Shown here: positions 1-9,164 of the stretch, in pieces | Layout of the letters: every line of letters begins with the position of its first letter | Position numbering within the stretch: the first letter of the stretch is position 1 | Source: CAZBSE01 sp964494385 | GTDB lineage: Bacteria > Actinomycetota > Humimicrobiia > Humimicrobiales > Humimicrobiaceae | Direction of reading: 5' to 3' | Assembly: GCA_964494385.1 (NCBI GenBank) | Contig: CAZBSE010000014.1 | Coordinates: 1 to 47,546 of the forward strand | Length of the DNA: 47,546 nucleotides | Notes under the pieces: model-generated | What the model saw: only the letters and a program-made list of their open reading frames with translations | What the model was told of the DNA's origin: nothing | Database searches by the model: none | Made by a program: the position numbers and the translations under genes

Positions 1-55
1 AACCTTCGACACCCGGATTAAAAGTCCGGTGCTCTACCAACTGAGCTAACGGCCC
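1..55 (-). tRNA. tRNA-Lys(UUU), 3' part cut by window edge
   Basis: Read on the minus strand, the segment gives an acceptor 5' arm (GGGCCGT), the D arm with GCTCAGTTGGTAGAGC, and a five-base-pair anticodon stem CCGGA/TCCGG around the loop CTTTTAA, which places TTT as the anticodon (lysine). The variable loop and first T-arm bases follow, and the rest lies outside the window. Confidence 0.95.
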
Positions 56-126
56 CTGCCAATTTAATATTAAAAAAACTCAAGCTACCGTAACCATTAG
101 CTGAACGATTAAATTAGCAAACGTAA

Positions 127-155
127 AGTCTACTATAGTAAAAAATCATTGTCAA
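127..155 (-). promoter_or_regulatory. Promoter for tRNA-Lys
   Basis: On the minus strand there is a perfect -35 TTGACA (150-155), a 17-base spacer and a -10 TAGACT (127-132, four of six consensus). Transcription would start near 120, about 65 bases before the mature tRNA end, leaving a leader to be processed. Confidence 0.6.
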
Positions 156-182
156 CAGATAAAGGCAGGCGGTAATGCTAAA

Positions 183-470
183 TTAGCACTGTATCTCTTT
201 CTGGTCCTTACTTCTAATTTTAGAGGATACTTTAACTACTGTTTCCTTGCCTTTATCCAATAATTCCTCGCTTAAAACCTTTGCTTCAACCAGAGCAAAT
301 TTTCCCCTGTCTATTACATCCTTTAGTTTTGCTGTTAATATCTTTCTGGTTTTTAATCCGGACTTGGGTGCAAATAATAATCCTAATATAAATCCTGAAA
401 ACCCTGAAATCAAACCAATTATTAAGATTTCTGCCAGGTCTTTTCCAACTGTTCTATTGTTCTTCTTCAT
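183..470 (-). CDS. YtxH-like small membrane protein
   Basis: This is a 95-residue protein. A charged start is followed by a glycine-rich hydrophobic helix at about residues 14-35 that runs directly into a LLFAPKSGLKTRK motif, the hallmark of the YtxH family (a membrane anchor, then APxSGxxTR). The rest is a Lys/Glu-rich, probably helical cytoplasmic tail. YtxH proteins are associated with general stress in Firmicutes but their molecular role is not settled. The gene follows the HAD phosphatase gene on the same strand with its own promoter between them. The ATG at 470 was chosen because a GAGG sits upstream, although the spacing (about 11 bases) is long. Confidence 0.75.
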   Translation of the reverse strand: MKKNNRTVGKDLAEILIIGLISGFSGFILGLLFAPKSGLKTRKILTAKLKDVIDRGKFALVEAKVLSEELLDKGKETVVKVSSKIRSKDQKEIQC

Positions 471-533
471 TGTTCATACATCCTCTATTATTTTATTTAC
501 TTCTTTATTATAAACTATTTAACACTCATATTG

Positions 534-562
534 AATATAATGGCAATAGATAAAAGAGTCAA
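534..562 (-). promoter_or_regulatory. Promoter for the YtxH-like gene
   Basis: The minus strand carries TTGACT (557-562), a 17-base spacer and TATATT (534-539), five of six consensus bases in each element. It lies between the HAD stop and the YtxH start. Confidence 0.55.
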
Positions 563-585
563 AAAAAGAATTAAAAGATTTTAAA

Positions 586-1452
586 TCAATCTACCAGATA
601 CCCTATAACTTCTGCCCAGCCCTTATTCATATCTCCATCGGAGATATAAATATTATTGTGCCTTTTAAATTCGTCCAGTATTATCTCTTTATGTTCCAGT
701 GCATTTCTCATAAGAAAAAAATATTTAACTTCATCCGCCATTTTTAAATCTTCTCTGGAATCACCCAGCGCAATACAACTGTCGGTACTGAAATTTCTAA
801 TTTTTTTATCAAATCTTACTCCTCTTGCCTTATTGACACCCCTGAGCTTCAGATTATAAATATGCAGCCTTTTTATATCCAGGTCCAGATCCTCCAGCGC
901 CGATAAACCGTTGTCCACCATAACCAGCTTTTCATATCCCTCCTCTTCAAGCAGCTTGTTTGCCCTGTTCAGATCTATCTCTCCAAAAAACAGGGCATTA
1001 TAGGTCCTGTACCTGCTCCAGTCCATCCTGCTTTCTATCCTTCCCGGAAAACTGCTTTTAAATAACTTTATTATTTCTATTAAATCCTTCCCACCATAGG
1101 TCAGATCATACTTCATCTCCTGCCGGTTAAAGGTAGTATAAGCTTTCTCCCCCAGGTTATAAATCACCTCGGCACCGAGTTCCGAAATATAATTTTTAAG
1201 GCCAATAATCTGTGCGTTATATTTTAATATAGATTTATTCCTTCCCGATGCCAGGACCATATCCCAGTTTTTTTTTGCCACGGCTGGCAGCAGTCTGACC
1301 GCATCAAAATAATAATTGCCCCCGTCGTCTTTAATGAGACATCCCCTATCATTAAACAGGGTTCCGTCAAGATCCGTATATATGACCTTCAAATCTTTTA
1401 AATCATCTTTTATTTTACTTTTATAGTCCTTAAATAGTTTATATTCATCCAT
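586..1452 (-). CDS. HAD superfamily (type IIB, Cof-like) phosphatase
   Basis: This 288-residue protein has the four HAD signatures. Motif I is DLDGT (nucleophile D27, acid/base D29), motif II is a Ser in LASGR near residue 69, motif III is a Lys in FDKKI, and motif IV is GDSREDLKMA. The large insert between motifs II and III fits the C2B cap of Cof, sucrose-phosphate phosphatase and mannosyl-3-phosphoglycerate phosphatase enzymes, so the substrate is probably a sugar phosphate, but it cannot be fixed from sequence. The protein is expected to be cytoplasmic and Mg2+-dependent. It lies between the site-2 protease gene and the YtxH gene, which do not suggest a pathway. The SD before the ATG is weak. 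Confidence 0.8.
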   Translation of the reverse strand: MDEYKLFKDYKSKIKDDLKDLKVIYTDLDGTLFNDRGCLIKDDGGNYYFDAVRLLPAVAKKNWDMVLASGRNKSILKYNAQIIGLKNYISELGAEVIYNLGEKAYTTFNRQEMKYDLTYGGKDLIEIIKLFKSSFPGRIESRMDWSRYRTYNALFFGEIDLNRANKLLEEEGYEKLVMVDNGLSALEDLDLDIKRLHIYNLKLRGVNKARGVRFDKKIRNFSTDSCIALGDSREDLKMADEVKYFFLMRNALEHKEIILDEFKRHNNIYISDGDMNKGWAEVIGYLVD

Positions 1453-1564
1453 GTTTGTTTTTCTTTCTGCATCCCGGGATTTTAAGAAAATATGGCTCCC
1501 TTTTTATTATAACTTTTGATGATACAGGATTGGTTTTGCTCTGTAAATCTGATATTTTAAAAAA

Positions 1565-2689
1565 TCAGTGAAATTCTGAGCGGATTTTTATAAAACTCAT
1601 AACATCGCTTTTGGTGATAATCCCTCTTAATCTGTCCCCTGACATCACTACCAGGTGGCTCAGATTATTTTTACTCATCTTCTTGATAGCCTCGGATATT
1701 TCCATAGAAACAGCCGCCTTCTCACTTTCTGAAACCGCTTTAACTATCTCTCCCACTCTGACTGCGGGCCACTCATTTCTTGGAATGCCTTTGACATCAT
1801 GTAAGGATATTATACCTATAAACTTCTGAGTTTCTTCATCTTCTATTACCGGAAATCTTCCGAATCTATACCTCATAAAATAATCATCCACCAGATCCTG
1901 TATGGTAATGTCCTTAACAACATATACTATATTCTCGTTCATAACGCTGCCCACTTTAATCCCCCTGATGGAAGTCTCAAAAATAACCTGCCTGTAACCC
2001 CTTTGAGCTGATGACTGAAGGAACCATCCTATAAAAGAAAGCCATATCCCATTTAGGAAATTACCGGTAAAAATGAAGTAGATACCGACTGCTATGATCA
2101 TAAATCCCAGTACCCTACCTGCCGTAGACGCTATAAAAGTTGCACGTTTCAGGTTCCCTGTAACCTTCCATATTATGGACCTCAGAACTCTTCCACCGTC
2201 AAGAGGATAGCCCGGAAGCAAATTAAAAACTCCAAGTATAATATTGATAATGGCAAGATACCCGACCGGCACCCCTATGGGATCGATATTTCTGGTAAAG
2301 AACCATATTGCCCCAAATACTGCTGCCAGGATAAAACTTGCAGCGGGACCGGCAATGGCCATAATAAATTCACTATAGGGAGTTTCCGGCTCTTTCTCTA
2401 TCTGTGCCATTCCTCCAAATAAAAAAAGTGTTATCCTTTCTACGGGCGTACCTTTCCTTATGGCAACTACAGAATGACTAATCTCATGTATCAACACCGA
2501 CAGGAAGAAAAGGACCACAGTAATAATAGTAATTAAGGCCAGCAGACCCTTGTTTAATCCCGGAAGAAATGAGGGAAAATAATAAAATCCAAAATAATAG
2601 GTAAATAATGCAAATATTATAAACCAGCTGTAATCAAGCCTGATCTCTATTCCAAATATTTTAAACAGTTTTATGGACGACTTAAACAC
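1565..2689 (-). CDS. Site-2 protease family (M50B) metalloprotease with CBS pair
   Basis: This 374-residue intramembrane zinc protease has HEISH (H68, E69, H72) in a transmembrane helix and NLLPGYPLDGG with the third zinc ligand D164. Several hydrophobic segments form the catalytic core to about residue 230. The C-terminal part carries two CBS motifs (about 245-365, with GSVMNENIVYVVKD, IGIISLHDV, LRGIITKSDV), which usually bind adenine nucleotides and gate activity. This resembles the MJ0392/SpoIVFB-type group III S2P rather than RseP, as it has no PDZ domain. The GTG start was preferred because AAGGAGG lies eight bases upstream. The substrate is unknown; the neighbours give no sigma or anti-sigma factor. 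Confidence 0.88.
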   Translation of the reverse strand: MFKSSIKLFKIFGIEIRLDYSWFIIFALFTYYFGFYYFPSFLPGLNKGLLALITIITVVLFFLSVLIHEISHSVVAIRKGTPVERITLFLFGGMAQIEKEPETPYSEFIMAIAGPAASFILAAVFGAIWFFTRNIDPIGVPVGYLAIINIILGVFNLLPGYPLDGGRVLRSIIWKVTGNLKRATFIASTAGRVLGFMIIAVGIYFIFTGNFLNGIWLSFIGWFLQSSAQRGYRQVIFETSIRGIKVGSVMNENIVYVVKDITIQDLVDDYFMRYRFGRFPVIEDEETQKFIGIISLHDVKGIPRNEWPAVRVGEIVKAVSESEKAAVSMEISEAIKKMSKNNLSHLVVMSGDRLRGIITKSDVMSFIKIRSEFH

Positions 2690-2938
2690 TCAAACATCCT
2701 CCTTAAATATTAATTATTTACAGCCTGATCGATATCCTATAAAACTTTTTTATTCCGTATCCCGACTGTATTTTTATATATATTATTATATATTATTTAA
2801 ATTAAAAATATACGGCGGTGGTGCATCTTTATAAATATATTTACCAAAAAAGCAGCCGGTTAAATCCTTAAGATTAACGTTCCCAATTTAAAATATGATA
2901 GAATATGGTTTTAAAGGAAAATAAAAAAGGCATAAAAA

Positions 2939-3637
2939 ATGGAACTTGCAGAAAAGTTTATCTCGGAGATGAATTTTGATTTGTCCGCTTTTATATTTGA
3001 TATCCTGATACCCTGCTTTCTTGCTCTAATTTTCGGGGGCCTGATAGGTTTTCAGCGGGAAAAAGCTGATAGACCGGCAGGTCTCAGGACGCATACCCTT
3101 GTATGCCTGGGTTCAACAGTATTAACCCTGATATCCTATCTGGGATTTTCATCAATGGCCGGCACCGATCCTTCCAGAATAGCAGCTGGTGTAGTAACCG
3201 GAATAGGCTTTATCGGTGCAGGTGCAATCTTCAGGCAGGGAACACTGGTAAAAGGAATAACCACGGCCGCCAGCATCTGGATAGTTGCTGCTATCGGCAT
3301 GGCATTGGGAACCAAGTTGTATTACCTTGCTGTAATGGCCACTGTTTTAGGATTTTTAACCTTAAGCATCCTGAAATATGTCGAAGAGAAAATAATTAAA
3401 CCGCCTGACTATACGGTGAAAATAACAACTTTGGAAAATTTTACGGAATTTGATAAATTAATAAATCTGCTTAAGCAAATATCACTTACCGTAGAAAGCA
3501 AGAAATATGAAATTGACGATGAAAATAATAAAAGAATTCTTACCGTAAATATATCAAGCAAACAGTCAGGATTTTCCAACCTGGTCATCAGAAGATTAGG
3601 CAGGGTCAAAGGAATTGAAAAAATAACTGTCAACTGA
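2939..3637 (+). CDS. MgtC/SapB family membrane protein
   Basis: This 232-residue protein has an N-terminal membrane domain with four to five helices and the MgtC family core: GLIGFQREKADRPAGLRTHTLV (about 38-59), then GVVTGIGFIGAGAIF and KGITTAASIW. The C-terminal ~85 residues form a soluble ACT-like domain, as in the longer MgtC proteins. Family members modulate F-type ATPase or Mg2+ homeostasis in pathogens, but most environmental homologues are uncharacterised, so no virulence role is implied. It heads a plus-strand run with yihY and the Mut7-C gene, separated by 4 and 2 bases, so the three are likely co-transcribed. Confidence 0.9.
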   Translation: MELAEKFISEMNFDLSAFIFDILIPCFLALIFGGLIGFQREKADRPAGLRTHTLVCLGSTVLTLISYLGFSSMAGTDPSRIAAGVVTGIGFIGAGAIFRQGTLVKGITTAASIWIVAAIGMALGTKLYYLAVMATVLGFLTLSILKYVEEKIIKPPDYTVKITTLENFTEFDKLINLLKQISLTVESKKYEIDDENNKRILTVNISSKQSGFSNLVIRRLGRVKGIEKITVN

Positions 3638-3641
3638 CAAT

Positions 3642-4499
3642 TTGCCGCAGAATTTGAACATAAAAAATAAATTAAAAATTTTTTTACTAAAAATTTTCGG
3701 GTACCTGAGAAGGCTCTCGGTAAAATTTATATCAGATGGCTGCCCGATGATGGCTTCCTCGATTGCATTCTATTTCCTCTTCTCTATTTTTCCGCTTATG
3801 CTTATACTCATTTCAATGTCCGGTACCTTTATTGATAAGCTGAACATTCAAACCGCAATAGTTGATTTTGTCCGGGAAAGAATACCTATTATATACGCCT
3901 TTACTGAATCCAATATAGAAAAAGTTATAGAAAACAGAGCCAGTATCGGTATTGCAGGCTTTATATTTCTGGCAATAGCGGCAACATACGTTTTTGATTC
4001 AATTCAATTTTCTCTTAATAGAATTTATAGAACCAGGTCCCAGAGAAGGTTCTGGAAACAGAAAATCTTTGGCTTTCTTATAATAAGTCTGATCTTTATA
4101 ATCATACTGCTGTCTTTTATGCTGTCCACATCTCTGTTTTATCTGACAAATACAATTATAGACTTCTTTAAGCTGAATGAATCCGTATCAACATTTTTAT
4201 TCAGATCAATATCTATCTTTCTGGGACTGCTGTTTAATTTTGCTGTTTTCAGCCTTGTTTATTTTTTTGGTACCAATAGAAAGACCCACTTTAAGCATCA
4301 TATATATAAAGGAGCACTGACCGCAGCATTTGCCTGGGAAGTTTCAAAGCATATCTTTATTTTTTTTATAAACAGATTCTCCAGCTTCGAACTGGTCTAC
4401 GGCTCGGTTGGTTCCATAATCAGCTTTTTGCTGTGGATTTACATATCAAGCTTTATTTTACTTCTGGGTGCCGAGATTAACTCGCTGGATATAGCATAG
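3642..4499 (+). CDS. YihY/BrkB family integral membrane protein
   Basis: This 285-residue polytopic protein has about six transmembrane helices. Family signatures are visible: the early SDGCPMMASSIAFYFLFSIFPLM segment (about 31-53), a central FGTNRK loop, and the C-terminal GSVGSIISFLLWIYISSFILLLGAEIN. The family was once called ribonuclease BN by mistake; its true role, perhaps transport or envelope-related, is unknown. The start is uncertain. The TTG at 3642 has no clear Shine-Dalgarno sequence, and another TTG four codons later is equally possible. Coupling to mgtC, whose stop lies four bases upstream, may explain the weak initiation signal. Confidence 0.87.
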   Translation: MPQNLNIKNKLKIFLLKIFGYLRRLSVKFISDGCPMMASSIAFYFLFSIFPLMLILISMSGTFIDKLNIQTAIVDFVRERIPIIYAFTESNIEKVIENRASIGIAGFIFLAIAATYVFDSIQFSLNRIYRTRSQRRFWKQKIFGFLIISLIFIIILLSFMLSTSLFYLTNTIIDFFKLNESVSTFLFRSISIFLGLLFNFAVFSLVYFFGTNRKTHFKHHIYKGALTAAFAWEVSKHIFIFFINRFSSFELVYGSVGSIISFLLWIYISSFILLLGAEINSLDIA

Positions 4500-4501
4500 A
4501 T

Positions 4502-4960
4502 ATGAGATTTATAGCGGACATAATGGTAGGAAAACTTGCCAGATACCTGCGAATGGCAGGTTATGATGTCCTATACACCAATACTGCCAGTGATGACTAC
4601 ATAATAAAAACAGCCGGAAAAACCGGCAGAATTATTTTGACCAGGGATTCTTTGATGCTTGCCCGGAAAGAATTTAAAGGCGGGACCATAAAATATTTAC
4701 TTATCAGGGATGACAGGTTAAAAAAGCAGCTGGGGCAAATCAAATCAAGCCTCAAACTTTCTCTTAAGCCCAATCTTATAAGATGCATTGAATGTAACCG
4801 AAGACTTACAGAGGTAAAAAAAGAAGATATTAAAAACAAAGTTCCTCCCTACGTATACAAGACCCAGCAAAATTTCATGTACTGTAAAAGGTGCGGCAGA
4901 TATTACTGGAGAGGAACCCATTATTATAATATTAAAAATACTTTTCTGGATATAAAATAA
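4502..4960 (+). CDS. Mut7-C RNase domain protein with zinc ribbon
   Basis: This 152-residue protein begins with MRFIADIMVGKLARYLRMAGYD and continues to RIILTRD, matching the Mut7-C family, a PIN-like nuclease fold with conserved Asp residues (D6, D48). The C-terminal half has two CxxC pairs (CIECNRR and CKRCGRYYW) that form a predicted zinc ribbon ending in the family's GTHY motif. The family is predicted to act on RNA, but few members have been tested. It starts two bases after the yihY stop. Confidence 0.85.
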   Translation: MRFIADIMVGKLARYLRMAGYDVLYTNTASDDYIIKTAGKTGRIILTRDSLMLARKEFKGGTIKYLLIRDDRLKKQLGQIKSSLKLSLKPNLIRCIECNRRLTEVKKEDIKNKVPPYVYKTQQNFMYCKRCGRYYWRGTHYYNIKNTFLDIK

Positions 4961-5078
4961 TAACGGCTGCCTGACTGGAGTAGAATTTTTTGCACCTAAC
5001 CTATATAATTCATATTACAAAAAAACATCTGTTAATTTTAATTGCCGGTATTAATCTTTTAATGCATGGGAAGGTAAA

Positions 5079-5870
5079 ATGTTTGGTAACTTTATAAAAA
5101 AATTAACTGATTTCTTCTATAGTATTCCCATAGTACTGTTCATTAACTTTTATAAACTTTTCACCAGGACCAGGGTTTTTAATACCAGGAGACTGCCCGG
5201 GAACAAATCTGTAATACTGGCCATAAATCATACGGCAGATGCTGACCCCATAATACTGCTGGCGGCAATTAAAAAGAGGGTATGTTTTATTGCGGAAAGC
5301 GAAAATTTCGGCAACTGGTTCACCAGCTTTTTTATGAGAAAATTTGCCAATTGCATTCCCGTATTCAAACAGCAGTTCTCAAAGAATATTAAAAGCTTTA
5401 AGGAACTTTTCAGAATCTCCGAAGGCAGGAACGTATTTTTTGGAATATTTCCGGAAGGTATGCTTAATAAGAAAAAAGGCTTTATCAAGTTTCACAAAGG
5501 AGCCGCTTACTTCAGTTATAAGACAAGACTGCCCATAATTCCCGTTTATATGCATAATATGAACAGGGGCTCTGAGAGTAAAAAATGGCTGTTAAACAAC
5601 AGGGTAACCAGGGGAATGATTTCACTTATTATGAATACCTTTAGGAAAATACATATATTTATAGGAGAGCCGATTGATCCCATTGCGGAAAATATCATAA
5701 AGGAGTTCAAGGATTTTACCGAGCCAGCAGCCTATAAAAATATCATTAATAATATAAACGATGCTCTGGAAAAAGAATTTCTTGAACTGGCCAGTGAAGC
5801 AGATGATCTGTTTGGAACAGGAGATGAAGAATTGCCCGCGGATACTGCAGCTTTAAAGGAAGAGCATTAA
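5079..5870 (+). CDS. PlsC-like 1-acyl-glycerol-3-phosphate acyltransferase
   Basis: This 263-residue protein carries the acyltransferase block I NHTADAD (catalytic H51 and D56 in H-x4-D), block II around FKQQFSKN, and block III FPEGMLNKK (FPEG at 124-127), followed by LPIIPVYMH. An N-terminal hydrophobic segment (about 13-28) suggests membrane association. The family acylates lysophosphatidic acid to phosphatidic acid, the second step of phospholipid synthesis after PlsY, which is also encoded in this window at 17.5 kb. The C-terminal ~35 residues are acidic and probably disordered. AAGGT lies just before the ATG. A distinct acceptor lipid cannot be excluded. Confidence 0.82.
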   Translation: MFGNFIKKLTDFFYSIPIVLFINFYKLFTRTRVFNTRRLPGNKSVILAINHTADADPIILLAAIKKRVCFIAESENFGNWFTSFFMRKFANCIPVFKQQFSKNIKSFKELFRISEGRNVFFGIFPEGMLNKKKGFIKFHKGAAYFSYKTRLPIIPVYMHNMNRGSESKKWLLNNRVTRGMISLIMNTFRKIHIFIGEPIDPIAENIIKEFKDFTEPAAYKNIINNINDALEKEFLELASEADDLFGTGDEELPADTAALKEEH

Positions 5871-5904
5871 TCGCCGGCATTGTTTGATATTTCCAATTAT
5901 GGAA

Positions 5905-6489
5905 CTACAGGTAGATTGCAAACTCACATTCCTGCGCCCCTGACACAGCTGATTTTATAAGTTCAACCCTAACGGTCTTCTCAAGAACACCTTCCCAGAA
6001 TTTTTTAACAAATCCCTTTGAGCAATGACAATAAGTAAGCGAAACCTTCCGGTCAGCCGGTAAACCCCTGAGCAAACTGCAATAACACCTGACAGGTCTG
6101 GTATATGATTTTGGCGTATAAAATTGATGCAGGACGCTTCCCTTTCTTTCGAGCCTTGTTCCCGTCATAGGATTCAGCTGCCAAGCTTCCAGAAACTCTT
6201 CTATGCCTTTATACTTATTGCGTCTTGTTTTAGCTTTTTCTATGATTCCTTTATTTACAGCTGAACAATTATAACCGCAGCTCTCCATTATTTGAAATCT
6301 TACCTTTTCATCTGCCAATTTATCTAATTTATTTATTGCTTCTTTGACCCATTCGGCTATTTTATCTTTACCGGTACTTGAAGATATCTTTTCGCTGCCT
6401 TCCATCACTCTATCCCTTGCAGCTTTTCCGGCAAAGCGCTCCACATTTCTCCCAATTCCTCTTATCATATCAATGTCTCTTTTTCCCAT
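5905..6489 (-). CDS. Cys-rich protein, DUF6144/4-vinyl-reductase-like
   Basis: This 194-residue protein has a Lys/Glu-rich helical N-terminal half and a C-terminal half with conserved cysteines: CGYNCSAVN, RPVRCYCSLLRG, LTYCHCSKGFVKKFWEG and a final QECEFAIYL. The ending resembles 4-vinyl-reductase (V4R) and amino-thiazoline-carboxylate-hydrolase-like small-molecule domains, and overall the protein looks like DUF6144; the assignment is from memory of those patterns. The cysteines could bind a metal or a corrinoid/tetrapyrrole ligand, which is inference. GAGG lies seven bases before the ATG. It is the gene following clpB on the minus strand (42 bases), so it may receive heat-shock read-through. 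Confidence 0.6.
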   Translation of the reverse strand: MGKRDIDMIRGIGRNVERFAGKAARDRVMEGSEKISSSTGKDKIAEWVKEAINKLDKLADEKVRFQIMESCGYNCSAVNKGIIEKAKTRRNKYKGIEEFLEAWQLNPMTGTRLERKGSVLHQFYTPKSYTRPVRCYCSLLRGLPADRKVSLTYCHCSKGFVKKFWEGVLEKTVRVELIKSAVSGAQECEFAIYL

Positions 6490-6530
6490 ACGGAAACCTC
6501 TTTTTTAATTTTTTATTTTAAGTTGAATAT

Positions 6531-9125
6531 TTATCTCCCAACCTTAAAATCCAGCAGTCTCCCCTCGGGTCCGGTGACATCAACTGTCACTTTATCCCCT
6601 TCTTTAATCTCCCCGTTCAGCAGCTTCATAGCCAGTACATTCTGGATTTCATTCTGTATTACTCTTTTTAGCGGCCTTGCGCCGTAAACCGGGTCAAATC
6701 CTTCTTTCGCCAGAAGCTTTTCTGCTTTATCGGTAACACTAAGAATTAACTTCTTACTTTTTAGATTCTCCTTCAAATTTTCAATCTGGATCCCGACAAT
6801 TTTGGTTATCTGGTCCATTCCCAGCCTATGAAATATGACCGTATCATCCACCCTGTTCAGAAACTCCGGCTTGAAGTTATTTTTCATGGCTTCAGTGATT
6901 CTTTTTTTCATTTCTTCCTCATCTTTGTCTCCCAGTTCGGTTATCCACTGGCTGCCGATATTTGAAGTCATAATAATAACCGTATTTTTAAAATCAACCG
7001 TCCTTCCGTGCCCATCAGTAAGCCGCCCGTCATCCATTATCTGAAGCAGTATATTAAACACATCGCTGTGGGCTTTCTCTATCTCATCCAGAAGTATGAC
7101 GCTATAAGGTTTTCTTCTTACTGCCTCGGTCAGGTATCCTCCTTCTTCATACCCCACATAACCCGGAGGGGCACCGATAAGTCTTGAAACCGTGTGTTTT
7201 TCCATATATTCCGACATATCGACTCTTACCATTGCCCTTTCGTCATCAAACAGGAATTCCGCCAGAGCCTTTGAAAGTTCTGTCTTACCCACTCCGGTGG
7301 GTCCCAGAAATATAAACGAGCCTATGGGACGGTTTGGGTCCTGAAGACCCGCCCTTGCTCTTCTTATGGCATTGGAGACTACGGATATGGCCTCGTCCTG
7401 TCCCACAACTCTCTTCTTCAGTCTTTCTTCCATATGAATCAGCTTTTCAATTTCGGCTTCCACTAACCTGGTAACCGGGATGCCGGTCCATTTGGAAACA
7501 GTCTCCGCAATGTCTTCCTCATCTACTTCTTCTTTAAGCATCTTCTGGCCCTTCTGCAGCTGCTCCAGCCTTTTATTCTCCGCGGTCAGCTTATTCCCAA
7601 GCTCCAGCATTTTTCCATATTTTAACTCCGCCGCCTTCTGTAGATCGCCATCTCTCTCCGCATGTTCCGCTTCTATTCTGGTCTTTTCAATCTCTTCCTT
7701 CAGGCTTCTGATATTTTTAATTATTTCTTTTTCCTGCTCCCAGTGAACTTTCATCGAATTGCTTTTCTCCTTCAGGTTGGAGAGCTCTTTTTTAATCTTT
7801 TCCATTCTGGCTGCGGAAGCCTTATCCTTTTCCTTCTTTAACGCCTGCACTTCGATCTCAAACTGCTTTATCTTTCTCTCCACTTCATCGATTTCGGTGG
7901 GCATACTGTCTATTTCAATTCTCAGTTTCGAAGCAGCTTCATCTATAAGGTCAATTGCCTTATCCGGAAGAAACCGGTCGGATATATACCTGTCGGAAAG
8001 GACCGCTGCAGATACCAGGGCCGCATCCTTAATCCTCACCCCATGATGCACCTCATATTTTTCCCTCAAGCCCCTGAGTATTGAGATGGTATCTTCTACG
8101 GACGGCTCGTTTATCTGGACAGGCTGAAATCTCCTCTCCAGCGCGGCATCTTTTTCAATATACTTTCTGTATTCGTCAAGGGTAGTTGCCCCGATAGCAT
8201 GAAGCTCACCGCGTGCCAGCATTGGTTTCAGCATATTTGAAGCATCAACGGCGCCTTCTGCCGCTCCCGCCCCCACTACGGTATGCAGCTCATCAAGAAA
8301 TAAAATAATATTTCCTTCCGATTTTGATACTTCTTTAAGTACAGCTTTCAATCTATCTTCAAATTCACCCCTGTACTTGGATCCGGCTATGAGAGATCCC
8401 ATATCCAGGGCTATCACTTTTTTATCTTTAAGGCCTTCGGGAACATCCCCTGATGCTATTCTGCTGGCCAGCCCTTCGACAATAGCCGTCTTTCCCACGC
8501 CCGGATCACCGATAAGTACCGGATTATTTTTGGTCCTCCTGGAAAGTACCTGGACCACTCTTCTTATTTCGTCATCTCTTCCTATTACAGGATCCAGCTT
8601 TCCTTTCCTGGCTAGCATTGTAATATCCTTCCCAAACCTTTTAAGCGCCTGGTATTTATCTTCTGGATTTTGATCAGTAATTCTCTGGCTTCCCCTTATA
8701 TCCATCAGGATTTTATATATTCTGTCCCTGGTAACTCCGTACTGCTTTAGAAGTTTGCCCACCTCACCATTGCTTTGTACAAGGGATATCAAAATATGTT
8801 CGGTTGAAACATACTCGTCCTTTAACTTTTCAGCGAAGCTGAAAGCATCGTTAAGTATATTATTCAGCTGTGGACTGATATATATTTGCGCCGTTTGGCC
8901 GGAAACTTTCGGCTGTTTTTCGATTGCATCATTTATTTTACTTAAAAGATCCTCAATACTGACCTCCAGTTTTTTAAGGATGGGTATAATTATTCCTTCC
9001 TTCTGCTGGAGCATAGCAGACATAAGGTGGATATCGTCAACACTCTGATGTCCATTTTCCGATGCAATTTTCTGTGCACTGGCTAACAGTTCCTGTACCT
9101 TTATCGTAAATTTATCTATCTGCAT
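6531..9125 (-). CDS. clpB: ClpB disaggregase
   Basis: This 864-residue AAA+ chaperone is full length. It has the Clp N-domain (1-145), a first ATPase module with Walker A GDPGVGKT (about residue 205) and LFLDELHT, a coiled-coil M-domain (about 410-530), and a second ATPase module with GPTGVGKTELSK (about 605), LLDEIEKAH and NRVDDTVIFHRL. It extracts polypeptides from aggregates together with DnaK/DnaJ. It starts 39 bases after dnaJ and is the last heat-shock gene of the operon. CAGGAG lies about 12 bases before the ATG. No substitutions were seen at the key ATPase motifs. Confidence 0.97.
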   Translation of the reverse strand: MQIDKFTIKVQELLASAQKIASENGHQSVDDIHLMSAMLQQKEGIIIPILKKLEVSIEDLLSKINDAIEKQPKVSGQTAQIYISPQLNNILNDAFSFAEKLKDEYVSTEHILISLVQSNGEVGKLLKQYGVTRDRIYKILMDIRGSQRITDQNPEDKYQALKRFGKDITMLARKGKLDPVIGRDDEIRRVVQVLSRRTKNNPVLIGDPGVGKTAIVEGLASRIASGDVPEGLKDKKVIALDMGSLIAGSKYRGEFEDRLKAVLKEVSKSEGNIILFLDELHTVVGAGAAEGAVDASNMLKPMLARGELHAIGATTLDEYRKYIEKDAALERRFQPVQINEPSVEDTISILRGLREKYEVHHGVRIKDAALVSAAVLSDRYISDRFLPDKAIDLIDEAASKLRIEIDSMPTEIDEVERKIKQFEIEVQALKKEKDKASAARMEKIKKELSNLKEKSNSMKVHWEQEKEIIKNIRSLKEEIEKTRIEAEHAERDGDLQKAAELKYGKMLELGNKLTAENKRLEQLQKGQKMLKEEVDEEDIAETVSKWTGIPVTRLVEAEIEKLIHMEERLKKRVVGQDEAISVVSNAIRRARAGLQDPNRPIGSFIFLGPTGVGKTELSKALAEFLFDDERAMVRVDMSEYMEKHTVSRLIGAPPGYVGYEEGGYLTEAVRRKPYSVILLDEIEKAHSDVFNILLQIMDDGRLTDGHGRTVDFKNTVIIMTSNIGSQWITELGDKDEEEMKKRITEAMKNNFKPEFLNRVDDTVIFHRLGMDQITKIVGIQIENLKENLKSKKLILSVTDKAEKLLAKEGFDPVYGARPLKRVIQNEIQNVLAMKLLNGEIKEGDKVTVDVTGPEGRLLDFKVGR

Positions 9126-9164
9126 ATATTTAAATCAACTCCTGCCTGTATTTAAAATTTAACA

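Noticed and set aside
2939..3637. MgtC as a virulence factor.
   Set aside because: The family is common in free-living bacteria and nothing else in the window suggests pathogenicity.
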